Source of the DNA: Prunus persica
Lineage: Eukaryota; Streptophyta; Magnoliopsida; Rosales; Rosaceae
Reading direction: 5' to 3'
Assembly (NCBI RefSeq): GCF_000346465.2
Contig: NC_034013.1
Span: forward strand, 7,430,566-7,494,565
DNA length: 64,000 nt
Below the pieces are notes generated by a model, which worked only from the letters and a program-made list of their open reading frames with translations, had not been told where the DNA came from and did no database searches. Shown in pieces: positions 11,701 to 20,323 of the stretch; the stretch's first letter is position 1, and each line of letters begins with the position of its first letter. A program made the position numbers and the translations under genes.

Positions 11701-12668
11701 TACAGAAAACAGAGTAGTGATTCCTGATTTAGACCTTTAACGACGTTTTTTAAAAAATTTCGACGTGGTAATATCATTCACACGACGCAAAATATAACAT
11801 AAGACGTAATAAGAATTATTCACAGTTTAATAAAAATTTAAAACAGAGTGAGTAGGCTTACAATTAATTTTGCTTTCTCTACCACCTTTGGATCCGGGAT
11901 GTTACCATGTTTGTCCTGTCTAGCTCTCTTCCATAAGGTAGATTGATCAATTTCTACCCCAGGCATGGTTTCCTCCAATTGATCCTCCAAACCAGCATAT
12001 CCTTTTCGAGACAATCGATGATTGTACTCAAGTTTCTCCCTAATCTGTGCATGTTGAGAATGCACAGACTCAAAATCTTTGGATAACCTTGAAGCTACAA
12101 AGGCATCCCATTGTGCTTTCTCTACAAATTTATATGTTTCAGGGGGTTGGCTTAATCTCTCCCTGTCATTGGTGTATGGAAGGATATAATGCCTCGTTAG
12201 TGTAGACTTGAAATCCTTCCATTTCTTGGTAGCAGAAGCTAACACAGAGTTCTTGCCCCCTTGACCTACCACAAAAGCAATGTCAACTGCTTCCCAAATC
12301 TGCTCCGTTATATCCTTGGGGATTTGAGCCCATTTCATGTCCACAAGTGGAACTCTGGAGTGTGCCAACACACCAATGTAGGACTGCATCTCACTATGTG
12401 CTTGGCCAATTCCTTTCCCCCTTTTATTGTACTCAACAATTGGCCTGAGTTTCTGAAGTTTTCTCTTCACAACATGAGGCATTGTGCTCATACCTCGACC
12501 AGACTTTGAATCATCAGAGATTGTTGTCGTGCTGGTTGGTTCTGTCTCAGCAGATGATGAAGCAAACTTCATCTTCTTCGAAGACTTCTCTTGAGGAGTT
12601 ACCATTCCAAGCTCCTTACCTCCATTTTTCTTGGAGCCAGAGTCCTTACTTTGGTCTTGAGAAACCAT
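8758..12668 (-). CDS. Transposase_24/TNPA-like protein fused to a Ulp1 (C48) protease; one internal stop
   Basis: Exons I infer: 12668..11862, 11379..10903, 10525..10385, 10146..9923, 9708..9538, 9302..9023 and 8853..8758. They total 2,196 nt (732 codons) with phases that agree throughout. Exon 1 encodes a Transposase_24 (Ptta/En/Spm) domain (RGKGIGQAHSEMQSYIGVLA, ATKKWKDFKSTLTRHYILPY, SRKGYAGLEDQLEE). Exon 2 ends in a charged coiled coil (DRLKDSLRVLLQEENKKME). Exon 3 is almost only Glu, Lys and Asp. Exons 5-7 form a Ulp1 peptidase: His-Trp in RHWILLIV, Asp in FLDPLP, and Gln and Cys in QPSSVECGYYVMRF, ending NEWAEFVCLHLE. Defects are an in-frame TAG at 10053-10051 after LVPQE and a GC instead of GT donor after 9923. 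TNPA-like proteins bind subterminal DNA, and Ulp1 proteases cleave SUMO-type conjugates. What the fusion does is unknown. Confidence 0.82.
9304..9537 (-). repeat. Motif-filled intron 6 of the fusion gene
   Basis: This intron of the Transposase_24/Ulp1 gene carries ACGACGATTATTTAC, TGACGTATTATAAT, TTTCACACGACG, TTATCACGACG and CCGACGTGGTTAGT in that plus-strand order. The same order recurs in the introns at 9709-9922 and 11380-11861, so the three are copies of one block. Confidence 0.85.
9709..9922 (-). repeat. Motif-filled intron 5 of the fusion gene, homologous to introns 6 and 1
   Basis: The order on the plus strand is CACACGACGGTTATGTAT, ACGACGTATTATAAAATTTC, TTATCACGACGGTA, AACGACGTGGTTAGT and GACGACGCAATAAATAAACC. 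The donor side on the coding strand reads AG|GC rather than AG|GT. Confidence 0.85.
11380..11861 (-). repeat. Motif-filled intron 1 of the coding region, homologous to introns 5 and 6
   Basis: It contains CACACGACGGTTATTTAT, AACGACGTATTATATAATTT, TTATCACGACGGTAG and CCGACGTGGTTAGT, then ACGACGAAATGAATAAACC. A second, internally repeated part (ACAGATAACAGAGGGATGAT near 11581 and ACAGAAAACAGAGTAGTGAT near 11701) makes it longer than the others. Donor GTAAGC and acceptor TTTTAG on the minus strand are normal. Confidence 0.85.
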
Positions 12669-12682
12669 TTTTACAAACAACA

Positions 12683-13577
12683 CTGCAAGTGAAAATATTT
12701 CAGGAAAAGATTAAGAACACAAACGACGGTTATTAATAAAATACGACGTATGATATGATTTTAAACGACGCAATGAAATAATCTCAGACGTAATAAATGT
12801 TTAAAACCAAGGTAATTAAACAACGACGAAATAATATAAAATAAGACGTAATAATAACTTATTACGTCTATATTTACCGGACGACGTGATAATTAACTAT
12901 AAACGACGAAATATTTATATAACATCGTGGTATTGATGTTCACACGACGTCAATAGTAATATACCGTCGTCTATATAAGGATCCAAAACCCTTCTTTCTT
13001 TCTCTGTGAATGTTTGATTGCAGATTTGATTTTTCTGAACCATGGTTTTTGTTTTCTAATTTGATAAAATACAAGGCCAAGAAAGAAAGTTTTGGAATCT
13101 TATATAGACGACGGTATTTTAATATGACGTCGTGGTATTAACATTCACACGACGTAAAACAATAAGATACTGTCGTCTATATTAGATACCAACCCTACTT
13201 TCTTTTTCTTTATATTTTATCAAATTAGGGAAAAACAAAAACCATTGTTCAGAGAAATCAAACCTGCAATTAAACAAGCAAATAAAAAAAAGACTATAAT
13301 TTTAAAAACAACTTTGTCAATTTTCAGACGACGCTAGAACGACTGACGAACCCTCGTGGTCTACATATTTAACCACGTAAATAAGAAGCTACCGTCGTCT
13401 TATTTAGTTGAGGTAGTTGTCTTCAAAGTTGGAAACTTTCCCTCTTTGTCTGTATATTTTATCAAACTTGGAAAGAAGTAAAATGATTTTGGCCAAAAAA
13501 AAGGTAAAAAGATTTTTCAAACAAAAAACGTATGAGCATGCAAAACAGCAACCAAAATAGTGAAAATGAAAGCTTAC
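12683..13577 (-). other. 5'UTR intron of the Transposase_24/Ulp1 gene
   Basis: On the minus strand a donor AAAG|GTAAGC at 13578/13577 and an acceptor CTTGCAG at 12683 bound an 895-bp intron that ends 14 nt upstream of the ATG at 12668. It contains many ACGACG/CGTCGT motifs and a large imperfect palindrome (12971-13272). The motif order at 12717-12800 resembles the coding-region introns again. Confidence 0.7.
12971..13272. repeat. Imperfect 250-300 bp palindrome with embedded direct repeats
   Basis: The left arm at about 13019-13096 (TTTGATTTTTCTGAACCATGG, TTTTCTAATTTGATAAAATA) is matched in reverse complement by about 13198-13272 (ATTTTATCAAATTAGGGAAA, AACCATTGTTCAGAG). The inner flanks, TATAGACGACGGTAT and ATACTGTCGTCTATA, also pair. 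Superimposed on this, a motif TACCGTCGTCTATAT/TACTGTCGTCTATAT followed by a CTTTCTTT tract recurs at 12962, 13168 and (TACCGTCGTCTTATT) 13390. Confidence 0.8.
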
Positions 13578-13782
13578 CTTTTGCGTGCAATGAAAGCAAG
13601 AGGAAGACGATGTTTAAGTTCAGAGACGACGAAGAAGACGAGAGGAAGACGATGAGATACTCTGACAGTGCTCTGACAAGGAAAAAAGACAAAAAGTTTT
13701 CTCTGGGAGATTGAAATTTTTAATCGGGTTTGGAAACAGTGCATGTGTAAGTCAGGTAGATGAAAAGTTGCTTATATATAAA
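13578..13782 (-). promoter_or_regulatory. Promoter and 5'UTR exon of the Transposase_24/Ulp1 gene
   Basis: On the minus strand a TATA box (TTATATATAAG, about 13771-13781) is followed by a pyrimidine-rich leader that reads through to a clear splice donor, AAAG|GTAAGC, at 13578/13577. By the usual 30-bp TATA spacing, transcription would start near 13745. The short plus-strand open frame at 13532-13714 is antisense to this leader and is not supported as a gene. Confidence 0.65.
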
Positions 13783-14184
13783 ACCATTTCAAAAAAATAA
13801 TACGGCGGTTACATATAACTACGACGTATAAATTACAAAATACGACGGTACATTTAACTTCGGACATGTAAATAAATACGACAGTAGAGTTGTAGGTACC
13901 GTCGTAGTAAACTCAAAAATTAAAGTACATAAGTAATAACTCGCGTCACGGTAGATTATTTAACACGTCGTTTTTATTAATGTACCGACGTGGATTTATG
14001 TAATATACGTTGGTCATACCGACGTTGATTTTACAATTTAAACGGCGGTTTTTTTCTAAGGACCGCCGTTGGTTTTAAAAATTTATTCTATAAATTTATC
14101 GCTTTCATTCATTTTCGGTTTACATTTAGGGTTCCAATCCTCTCTCAGAGACACTGTCTCTCACATCTCAAAGACAATAATTTG
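13783..14184. repeat. Motif-rich DNA with a plus-strand promoter-like segment
   Basis: From 13800 to 14075 the stretch carries ACGGCGGTT, ACGACGTA, CCGTCGTAG, CGACGTGG and ACCGCCGTTGG motifs. From about 14080 the motifs stop and the composition changes: a plus-strand TATA-like TCTATAAATT (14087-14096) precedes a CT-rich, leader-like tract to 14184. No coding sequence is seen. Confidence 0.6.
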
Positions 14185-14591
14185 GATGTCTTTCTCAAAG
14201 AGAAATTGAGCTTACTCGCATCAAATCTATGTCCACAAGAAGAAGCTTGTCAACTAGCCTTCTCACTTCCTTGATCATGTCTGATAAGACACTTAGTGCT
14301 TCTGAATACTCCTTGCTTTCCATCAAAAGAGATGCAAGCCTGGCCTCCACTCACTGTCGAAGGAAAGTTCGCTTCTCAGGGAAATCTGAAGATCAGATGT
14401 GCCTGATCCTCTGCTTGATTTTCTTGGCTAAGAAGATCCGTCAGATTTGTGATAGCCTCTTCCTTTATCCGTAGAGCTTCAGAAGAAGAAGATGGGTTTC
14501 AAGAATGCGATAAAGAATAGAAATGGCTTCAGATGGCCTCTAAAGCATGAGCATTCGAATCAGTAGTTGCTGGGAGATATGATGAAGACAT
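14185..14591 (-). pseudogene. Captured fragment of the 26S proteasome lid subunit RPN6 (PSMD11) gene
   Basis: The minus strand begins at an ATG with MSSSYLPATTDSNAHALEA, the start of plant RPN6. It continues with SEALRIKEEAITNLTDLL and SQENQAED, then a short piece TSDLQISL, then EKRTFLRQ, then VEARLASLLMESKEYSEA and LLLVDIDL. These follow the RPN6 order with two internal deletions. There are also small frameshifts near the start and after DIDL, and a TGA at 14353-14351 in place of an Arg codon after LRQ. RPN6 is a PCI-domain scaffold of the 19S regulatory particle, and only the N-terminal helical-repeat region is represented. The segment lacks ACGACG motifs and is richer in GC than its surroundings, as expected of host DNA acquired by the CACTA element. 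A CTGCAG acceptor-like site and a short leader precede the ATG. It cannot encode RPN6. The identification rests on my memory of the family. Confidence 0.85.
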
Positions 14592-16270
14592 TGTCAATGC
14601 TTTGAACTATACAAGTCCTGCAGAAAGATAAATTTAAAGGACCAAACTGTTAAAGAAACTGAAACAACGGCGGTTTTCTGTTCTACCGTCATCTTTTCTC
14701 GTCGTCTATATTAAGGTAAGATGGCGGTAGATTTATAATTACCGACGTAGATTATTTTGTTAAACGTCGTTAAGTGTAATACAACCGACGTGGATTTTAT
14801 TTTTAAATTATAAATAGAGTTTTTTTTCCCGAATTCTTTCAGTTTTAGTTTTCAATTACAAAGCGTGATAAATGGATTTTTCTTTCCCGAGGAAATTTAA
14901 AATGAGGGAAATTAATGTTCTAGAATTTGTAAACTAACACGACGCAATATTACTAACCCGAGAAAATTATAAATAGATTTTGCTTTCCCGAAGAAATTTT
15001 AAATTAATTCAGTTTGAAACAACGACGGTTTTTTGTTATGCCGTCGTTTTTAACTAACACGACGCAATATTTGTTTTGCGACGTGGAATCTTTTCATTTA
15101 ACGTCGTTAGGTTTAATATAACCGACGTGGATTTGAATTTTTAAATTATGAATAGAATTTTTTTTCCCGTGACCTTTCAGTTTATTTTTGAATTACAGTG
15201 CGTTATAAATAGAGTTTTTTTTCCGGAGGAAATTTAAAATGAAGGAAATTAATGTTCTAGAATATGTAAAGTTTCTTTTTTGGATGACAGATTTAAATAA
15301 AATAAGAATATAAAAACAACGACTGTTTTTGTATTACTGTCGTCGTTTTTCGTCGTCTTAAGTAAGACTAAGACGACGTAATATATTTGTTGAGCGACGT
15401 TGATTTGTTTTTTAAACGTCGTTAGGTATAATATAACCGTCATTGAAAATTGTCTCTCTGATTGTAAATTTGCAACAACGTTAGGTATAATATTTGTAGA
15501 TACACAAATGCACACACATCATCAACTTCCAAAAAATTGTCTCTCTGATTGCAAATCTATGTCATCTGTTAAGATTATGATGTGGAACAGAGTTCCATCT
15601 GGTAAGATTTCGTAACCCTTGGGATCTCAGAAAAATCTGATTATGTCGGCGGTTTTCTATATAAACCGTCGTGGTTATTTCAATTCTTGTCATTAAGTAG
15701 ATCTACCGACGTAGGATAAGAAAATCAAAGAAAAAAATTGTTAACAAAAATTCTTATTAAGACGACGGTTTAAATTAAAGGTACGACGTATAAAATGAAT
15801 AAATACGACGTTAAATTTTATAGTACGATTTAAAGATAACGTCGTAGAACTATACGAGAATGACGTCGATATATTTATATTTTCCGTCGTTGTACATTAA
15901 TTTAATACGGCGATATTTTGTATTTTAAAGCCGTGGATTTGTTTGTAATTATATTATACGGCGTCTTATACGAAAACCTCGTCGTGTTATTTTTTGAGTA
16001 AAAACGGCGGCTTTTATTGAAATCGTCGTCTTTACTTTCTACGTCGGTCGATTCATAACTTCTGCCGTTCTTTGTTGGCTTTGATTTTACACTGCGGAAA
16101 TTTGTTTCAAATAGACGTCGGTTGTTTAATTAGGTACGTCGTTGTTTTTGAACAGCCATTTGAATCTCCATTTTTTAGTTGTCTAAGGTGGTATTACACG
16201 ACGGTGTTTTTAGAACCGTCGTCTTTTTAAAAACCACGACGGTTTTCACTTAGACCGTCGTTGTTTTTTG
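14592..16270. repeat. Right subterminal motif region
   Basis: No gene is seen. ACGACGGT, ACCGTCGT, CCGACGTGG and ACGTCGTTAG motifs recur every 15-40 bp, often as facing pairs able to fold into hairpins, as at 16198-16222 and 16236-16261. A duplication lies inside: the block with TTTTCCCG, CTTTCAGTTT and GAGGAAATTTAAAATGA at about 14810-14935 recurs 337 bp on at about 15147-15272. A further duplicated word, AAAATTGTCTCTCTGATTG, is at 15447 and 15534. Confidence 0.8.
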
Positions 16271-16298
16271 GTCGTCTTTTTCACTTTTTGTAGTAGTG
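16271..16298 (-). repeat. CACTA right terminal inverted repeat (28 bp)
   Basis: It ends TTTTTGTAGTAGTG and is the complement of 1288-1315 with three central mismatches. Confidence 0.93.
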
Positions 16299-16301
16299 TT
16301 C
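16299..16301. other. Target site duplication TTC, right copy
   Basis: TTC follows the right terminus and is continued by ATGGACCAATC of the interrupted satellite monomer. Confidence 0.93.
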
Positions 16302-18606
16302 ATGGACCAATCAATATCGGATTGAATCCAAAACTTGGGGAACATCATAATATGGTGGGAGGAGTCATTTGGTGACTTTGAGTGAAATCCAATGGTTATA
16401 ACTATCCAAAACACCGACAACTCCATTTCATCACGAACTTCGCACGAACCTGAATTGTCCAATTTCATGTACCACGCGATATGAGATTGAGTCCAAAACT
16501 TGGGGAACATCATAATACGGTGGGAGGATTCATTTGGTGGGTTTTGAGTGAAATCCAATGGCTAAAACTATCCAATACACCAACCACTGCATTTTTGAAC
16601 GAACTTCGTACGAACCTGAATTGTCCAATTTCAGGGACCAATCGATATCGGATTGAATCCAAAAGTTGGGGAACATCAAAATACGGTGGGAGGAGTCATT
16701 TGGTGACTTTTGAGTGAAGTCAAATGGCTAAAACTATGCAATACACCAACCATTCCATTTCAGAACGAACTTCGTACGAACCTGAATTGTCCAATTTCAA
16801 GGACCAATCGATATCGGATTGAGTCCAAAATTTGGGGAACATCATAATATGATGGGAGGAGTCATTTGGTGACTTTTGACTGAAATCCAATGGCTAAAAC
16901 TATGCAATACACTAACCACTCCATTTCAGAACGAACTTCGTACAAACCTGAATTGTCCAATTTCATGTACCAATCGATGTCGGATTGAGCCCAAAACTTG
17001 GGGAACATCATAATACGGTGGGAGGATTCATTTGGTGGGTTTTGAGTGAAATCCAATCTCTACAACTATGCAATACACCTACCACTCCATTTCAGAACGA
17101 ACTTCGTACGAACCTGAATTGTCCAATTTCATGGACCAATCGATATCGGATTGAATCCAAAACTTGGGGAACAACATAATATGGTGGGAGGAGTCATTTG
17201 GTGACTTTTGAGTGAAATCCAATGGTTATAACTATCCAAAACACCGACAACTCCATTTCATCACGAACTTCGCACGAACCTGAATTGTCCAATTTCATGT
17301 ACCACTCGATATGGGATTGAGAATAAAACTTGGGGAACTCCATAATATGGTGGGAGGAGTCATTTGGTGACTTTTGAGTGAAGTCAAATGGCTAAAACTA
17401 TGTAACACACCAACCACTCCATTTCAGAACGAACTTTGTACGAACCTGAATTGTCCAATTTCATGGACCAATCGATATCGGATTTGGTCCAAAACTTGGG
17501 GATCATCATAATATGGTGGGAGGAGTCATTTGGTGAGTGAAATCCAATCTCTACAACTATGCAATACACCAACAACTCCATTTCATAAAGAACTTCGTCC
17601 GAACCTGAATTGTCCAATTTCATGGAACAATCGATATCGGATTGAGTCCAAAACTTGGGGAACATCATAATACGGTGGCAGGAGTCATTTGGTGTCTTTT
17701 GACTGAAATCCAATGGCTAAAACTATCCAATACACCAACCACTCCATTTCTGAACGAACTTCGTACGTACCTGAATTGTCCAATTTCAGGGACCAATCGA
17801 TATCGGATTGAATCCAAAAGTTGGGGAATATCATAATACGGTGGGAGGAGTCATTTGGTGTCTTTTGACTGAAATCCAATGGCTAAAACTATTCAATACA
17901 CCAACCACTCCATTTCTGAACGAACTTCGTACGAACCTGAATTGTCCAATTTCATGGACCAATCGATATCGGATTGAATCCAAAAGTTGGGGAACATCAT
18001 GATACGGTGGGAGGAGTCATTTGGTGACTTTTGAGTGAAGTCAAATGGCTAAAACTATGCAATACACCAACCACTCCATTTCAGAATGAACTTCGTACGA
18101 ACCTGAATTGTCCAATTTTAAGGACCAATCGATATCGGATTGAGTCCAAAATTTGGGGAACATCATAATATAATGGGAGGAGTCATTTGGTGACTTTTGA
18201 CTGAAATCCAATGGCTAAAACTACGCAATACACTAACCACTCCATTTCAGAACGAACTTCGTACAAACCTGAATTGTCCAATTTCATGTACCAATCGATA
18301 TCGGATTGAGTCCAAAACTTGGGGAACATCATAATATGGTGGGAGGAGTCATTTGGTGTCTTTTGACTGAAATCCAATGGCTAAAACTATGCAATACACC
18401 AACCACTGCATTTCACAACGAACTTCGTACAAACCTGAATTGTCCAATTTCGTGGACCAATCGATATCGGATTGAGTCCAAAACTTGGGGAACAGGATAA
18501 TATGGTGGGTCGAGTCATTTGGTGATTTTCGGAGTGAAATCCAATGGCTAAAACTATGCTATACGCCAACCACTCCATTTCATAACGAATTAAGAACGAA
18601 CCTGAA
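16302..18606 (+). repeat. 166-bp satellite array, same orientation as 1-1287
   Basis: About 14 monomers continue the array split by the CACTA element, carrying the same landmarks (TTCGTACGAACCTGAATTG, CCAATCGATATCGGATTGA). Some monomers are shortened, for example near 17535, where GGTGAGTGAAATCC lacks the usual spacer. It runs into the assembly gap. Confidence 0.95.
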
Positions 18607-18827
18607 NNNNNNNNNNNNNNNNNNNNNNNNNNNNNNNNNNNNNNNNNNNNNNNNNNNNNNNNNNNNNNNNNNNNNNNNNNNNNNNNNNNNNNNNNNNNNN
18701 NNNNNNNNNNNNNNNNNNNNNNNNNNNNNNNNNNNNNNNNNNNNNNNNNNNNNNNNNNNNNNNNNNNNNNNNNNNNNNNNNNNNNNNNNNNNNNNNNNNN
18801 NNNNNNNNNNNNNNNNNNNNNNNNNNN
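18607..18827. other. Assembly gap (221 N)
   Basis: A run of 221 undetermined bases. Satellite orientation differs on its two sides, so the gap marks either a real inversion point or a misjoin. Confidence 0.99.
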
Positions 18828-19247
18828 TAGGATATCAACACAACTCACCAAAGTCCTCCTCCCACTCTTCTTAGCTCTTTCCCTCACTTTTGGACTCCAT
18901 CCTCATATCGATGGTCCATGAAAATGGAACAATTCATGTTGCTCTAAAGTTTCGTTCTAAATAGAATGTTGGTGTATTGAATAGCTATCGACATTGGATT
19001 TCACTCAAAACCCACCAAATGACTCCTCCCACCATATTATGATGGTCCCCAAGTTTTTGGACTCAATCCGATATCGATTGGTCCATAAAATTGGGCAATT
19101 CAGGTTCGTACGAAGTTCGTTATGAAATGGAGTGGTTGGTGAATTGCATAGTTGTAGCCATTGGATTTCACTCAGAACCCGCCAAATGAATGCTCCCATT
19201 ATATTACGATTTTGCTCATCTTTTGGACTCAATCCGATATCGATTGG
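18828..19247 (-). repeat. Satellite, inverted relative to the left arrays; first monomer degenerate
   Basis: From about 18900 the sequence reads GGATTTCACTCAAAAC, CACCAAATGACTCCTCCCAC and AATCCGATATCGATTGG, the complement of the left arrays. The first roughly 100 bp (CTCACCAAAGTCCTCCTCCC, CTCCATCCTCATATCGATGG) is a strongly diverged monomer. The monomer at 19120-19247 (GGTGAATTGCATAGTTGTAG, GCCAAATGAATGCTCCCAT) closely resembles one near 47.9 kb. Confidence 0.9.
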
Positions 19248-20323
19248 TGTTGTTTTCCTTCCAAGTGCCAATATATGGTTAGTATAATGGTACAAGTAAG
19301 GGTGTTGAACCACAGGGACCGATTGGACCTCTATAAATTACTAGTTTTGAAAGAACCCTAACGTAAAAAGAAAGTGACAATTTGAAAGTAGTTTTTGTGT
19401 TGTAAATGAAAAAATAACTTCAAAAGCAAAAAAAATGTAGTAGTGAATAATATATTGATGTAGAAAGAATAGGGAAGAGACCAGGGATTTCGAATTCACC
19501 ATTGCAAAACTAATTCCATGTTTATAAAATTAAACCATACTCAACTACCAACCTGTTTCCATGTTTACTATAACCTTGTCTAGATAATCTGTAGGGGACT
19601 CTGATGGTGATCAACCATTAAAATTGACAAACAAATTGAACAATAGATTCAGTGAATGAAACAAGAAACAGATTGATGAACTGAATACTTTAACTTAGAA
19701 ACATGGATCAATGTTGCAAGGCTACATCGAAATCCCTAGCTATGAATTTAGTTACACATCATGTTCAAAGAGATTAAAACAAAAATAAACAACATGAGTG
19801 AAAATAAATTCATGAGAGGAAACCCTTGAACCAATTCTGATGTTGAACTTCTCCCAGAACCACCTCTTGCGCTGAGTCTTGATGGTGGAAATATATGGAC
19901 GGCTAGGGTTTTAGTGTGCATGAAAGGAGAGAATAACCAAGAAGTCAGATCTAGGGTTGTGAAATTCGTCCAAAATAAATAGGGGTTTTAAAAATGGCTA
20001 AAAGGCAAGTTTTTATGGGGTAAACAAGGCTGCAAGATGTTCCAAAGATATCCTAACGAATCAGCCTTTATTTTGCACGTTTTTGCCTTATTTGGCACGT
20101 GCAAATCAGGCTAGAAATCCTCATTGCTTTCCCATTCTGCTCTTAGTCTTCAAACAAGCCAGGTTCGCCTTGGATTCTTTATTTGGACTTCAAAACAGGT
20201 CACGAAACTTGTTTCCACGTTTGAATAAGGGTCAGCTCCAAAAATGGCATGTGTTCATTTCTTTTGCCTTCAACTTGATCCTAAAGTATATGCAACTGCA
20301 TACTAACACAAAATAGGATAAAA
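19248..20323 (-). mobile_element. Truncated solo LTR of the gypsy family at 22015-30698
   Basis: It begins TGTTGTTTTCCTTCCAAG and follows the LTRs at 22015 and 29352 collinearly. It lacks an internal segment of about 215 bp at 19575 and stops at AGGATAAAA, so the last 77 bp or so of the LTR are missing. Satellite starts immediately with TGGAGTGG. No target duplication is found. It has its own small indels, for example AAAAAATAACTTC near 19407, so it is older than or independent of the full element. Confidence 0.88.

Larger units (their letters stand above)
1288..16298 (-). mobile_element. Complete CACTA (En/Spm) DNA transposon, 15,011 bp
   Basis: The ends are CACTACTACAAAAA and its complement, giving 28-bp terminal inverted repeats that differ only at three central positions, flanked by a TTC duplication. 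The element sits inside a satellite monomer that is otherwise continuous across it. It carries a TNP2-type transposase (2899-6245) and a Transposase_24/Ulp1 fusion gene (8758-12668), both on the minus strand, plus a captured RPN6 fragment (14185-14591). Short ACGACG-type motifs fill almost all non-coding DNA. Both genes contain stops or frame damage, so this copy is probably non-autonomous, although its ends look competent to respond to enzyme supplied in trans. The neat target duplication argues for a fairly recent insertion. Confidence 0.95.

Noticed and set aside
13532..13714. 60-codon plus-strand frame with Glu/Asp/Lys-rich residues
   Set aside because: It is antisense to the pyrimidine-rich 5'UTR exon of the Ulp1 fusion gene, which has a TATA box and splice donor in the right places.
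14229..14474. 81-codon plus-strand frame
   Set aside because: It is antisense to the captured RPN6 fragment, which explains the sequence far better.
1..18606. Regularly spaced repeats as a CRISPR array
   Set aside because: The repeats are contiguous 166-bp monomers without unique spacers, in plant DNA.
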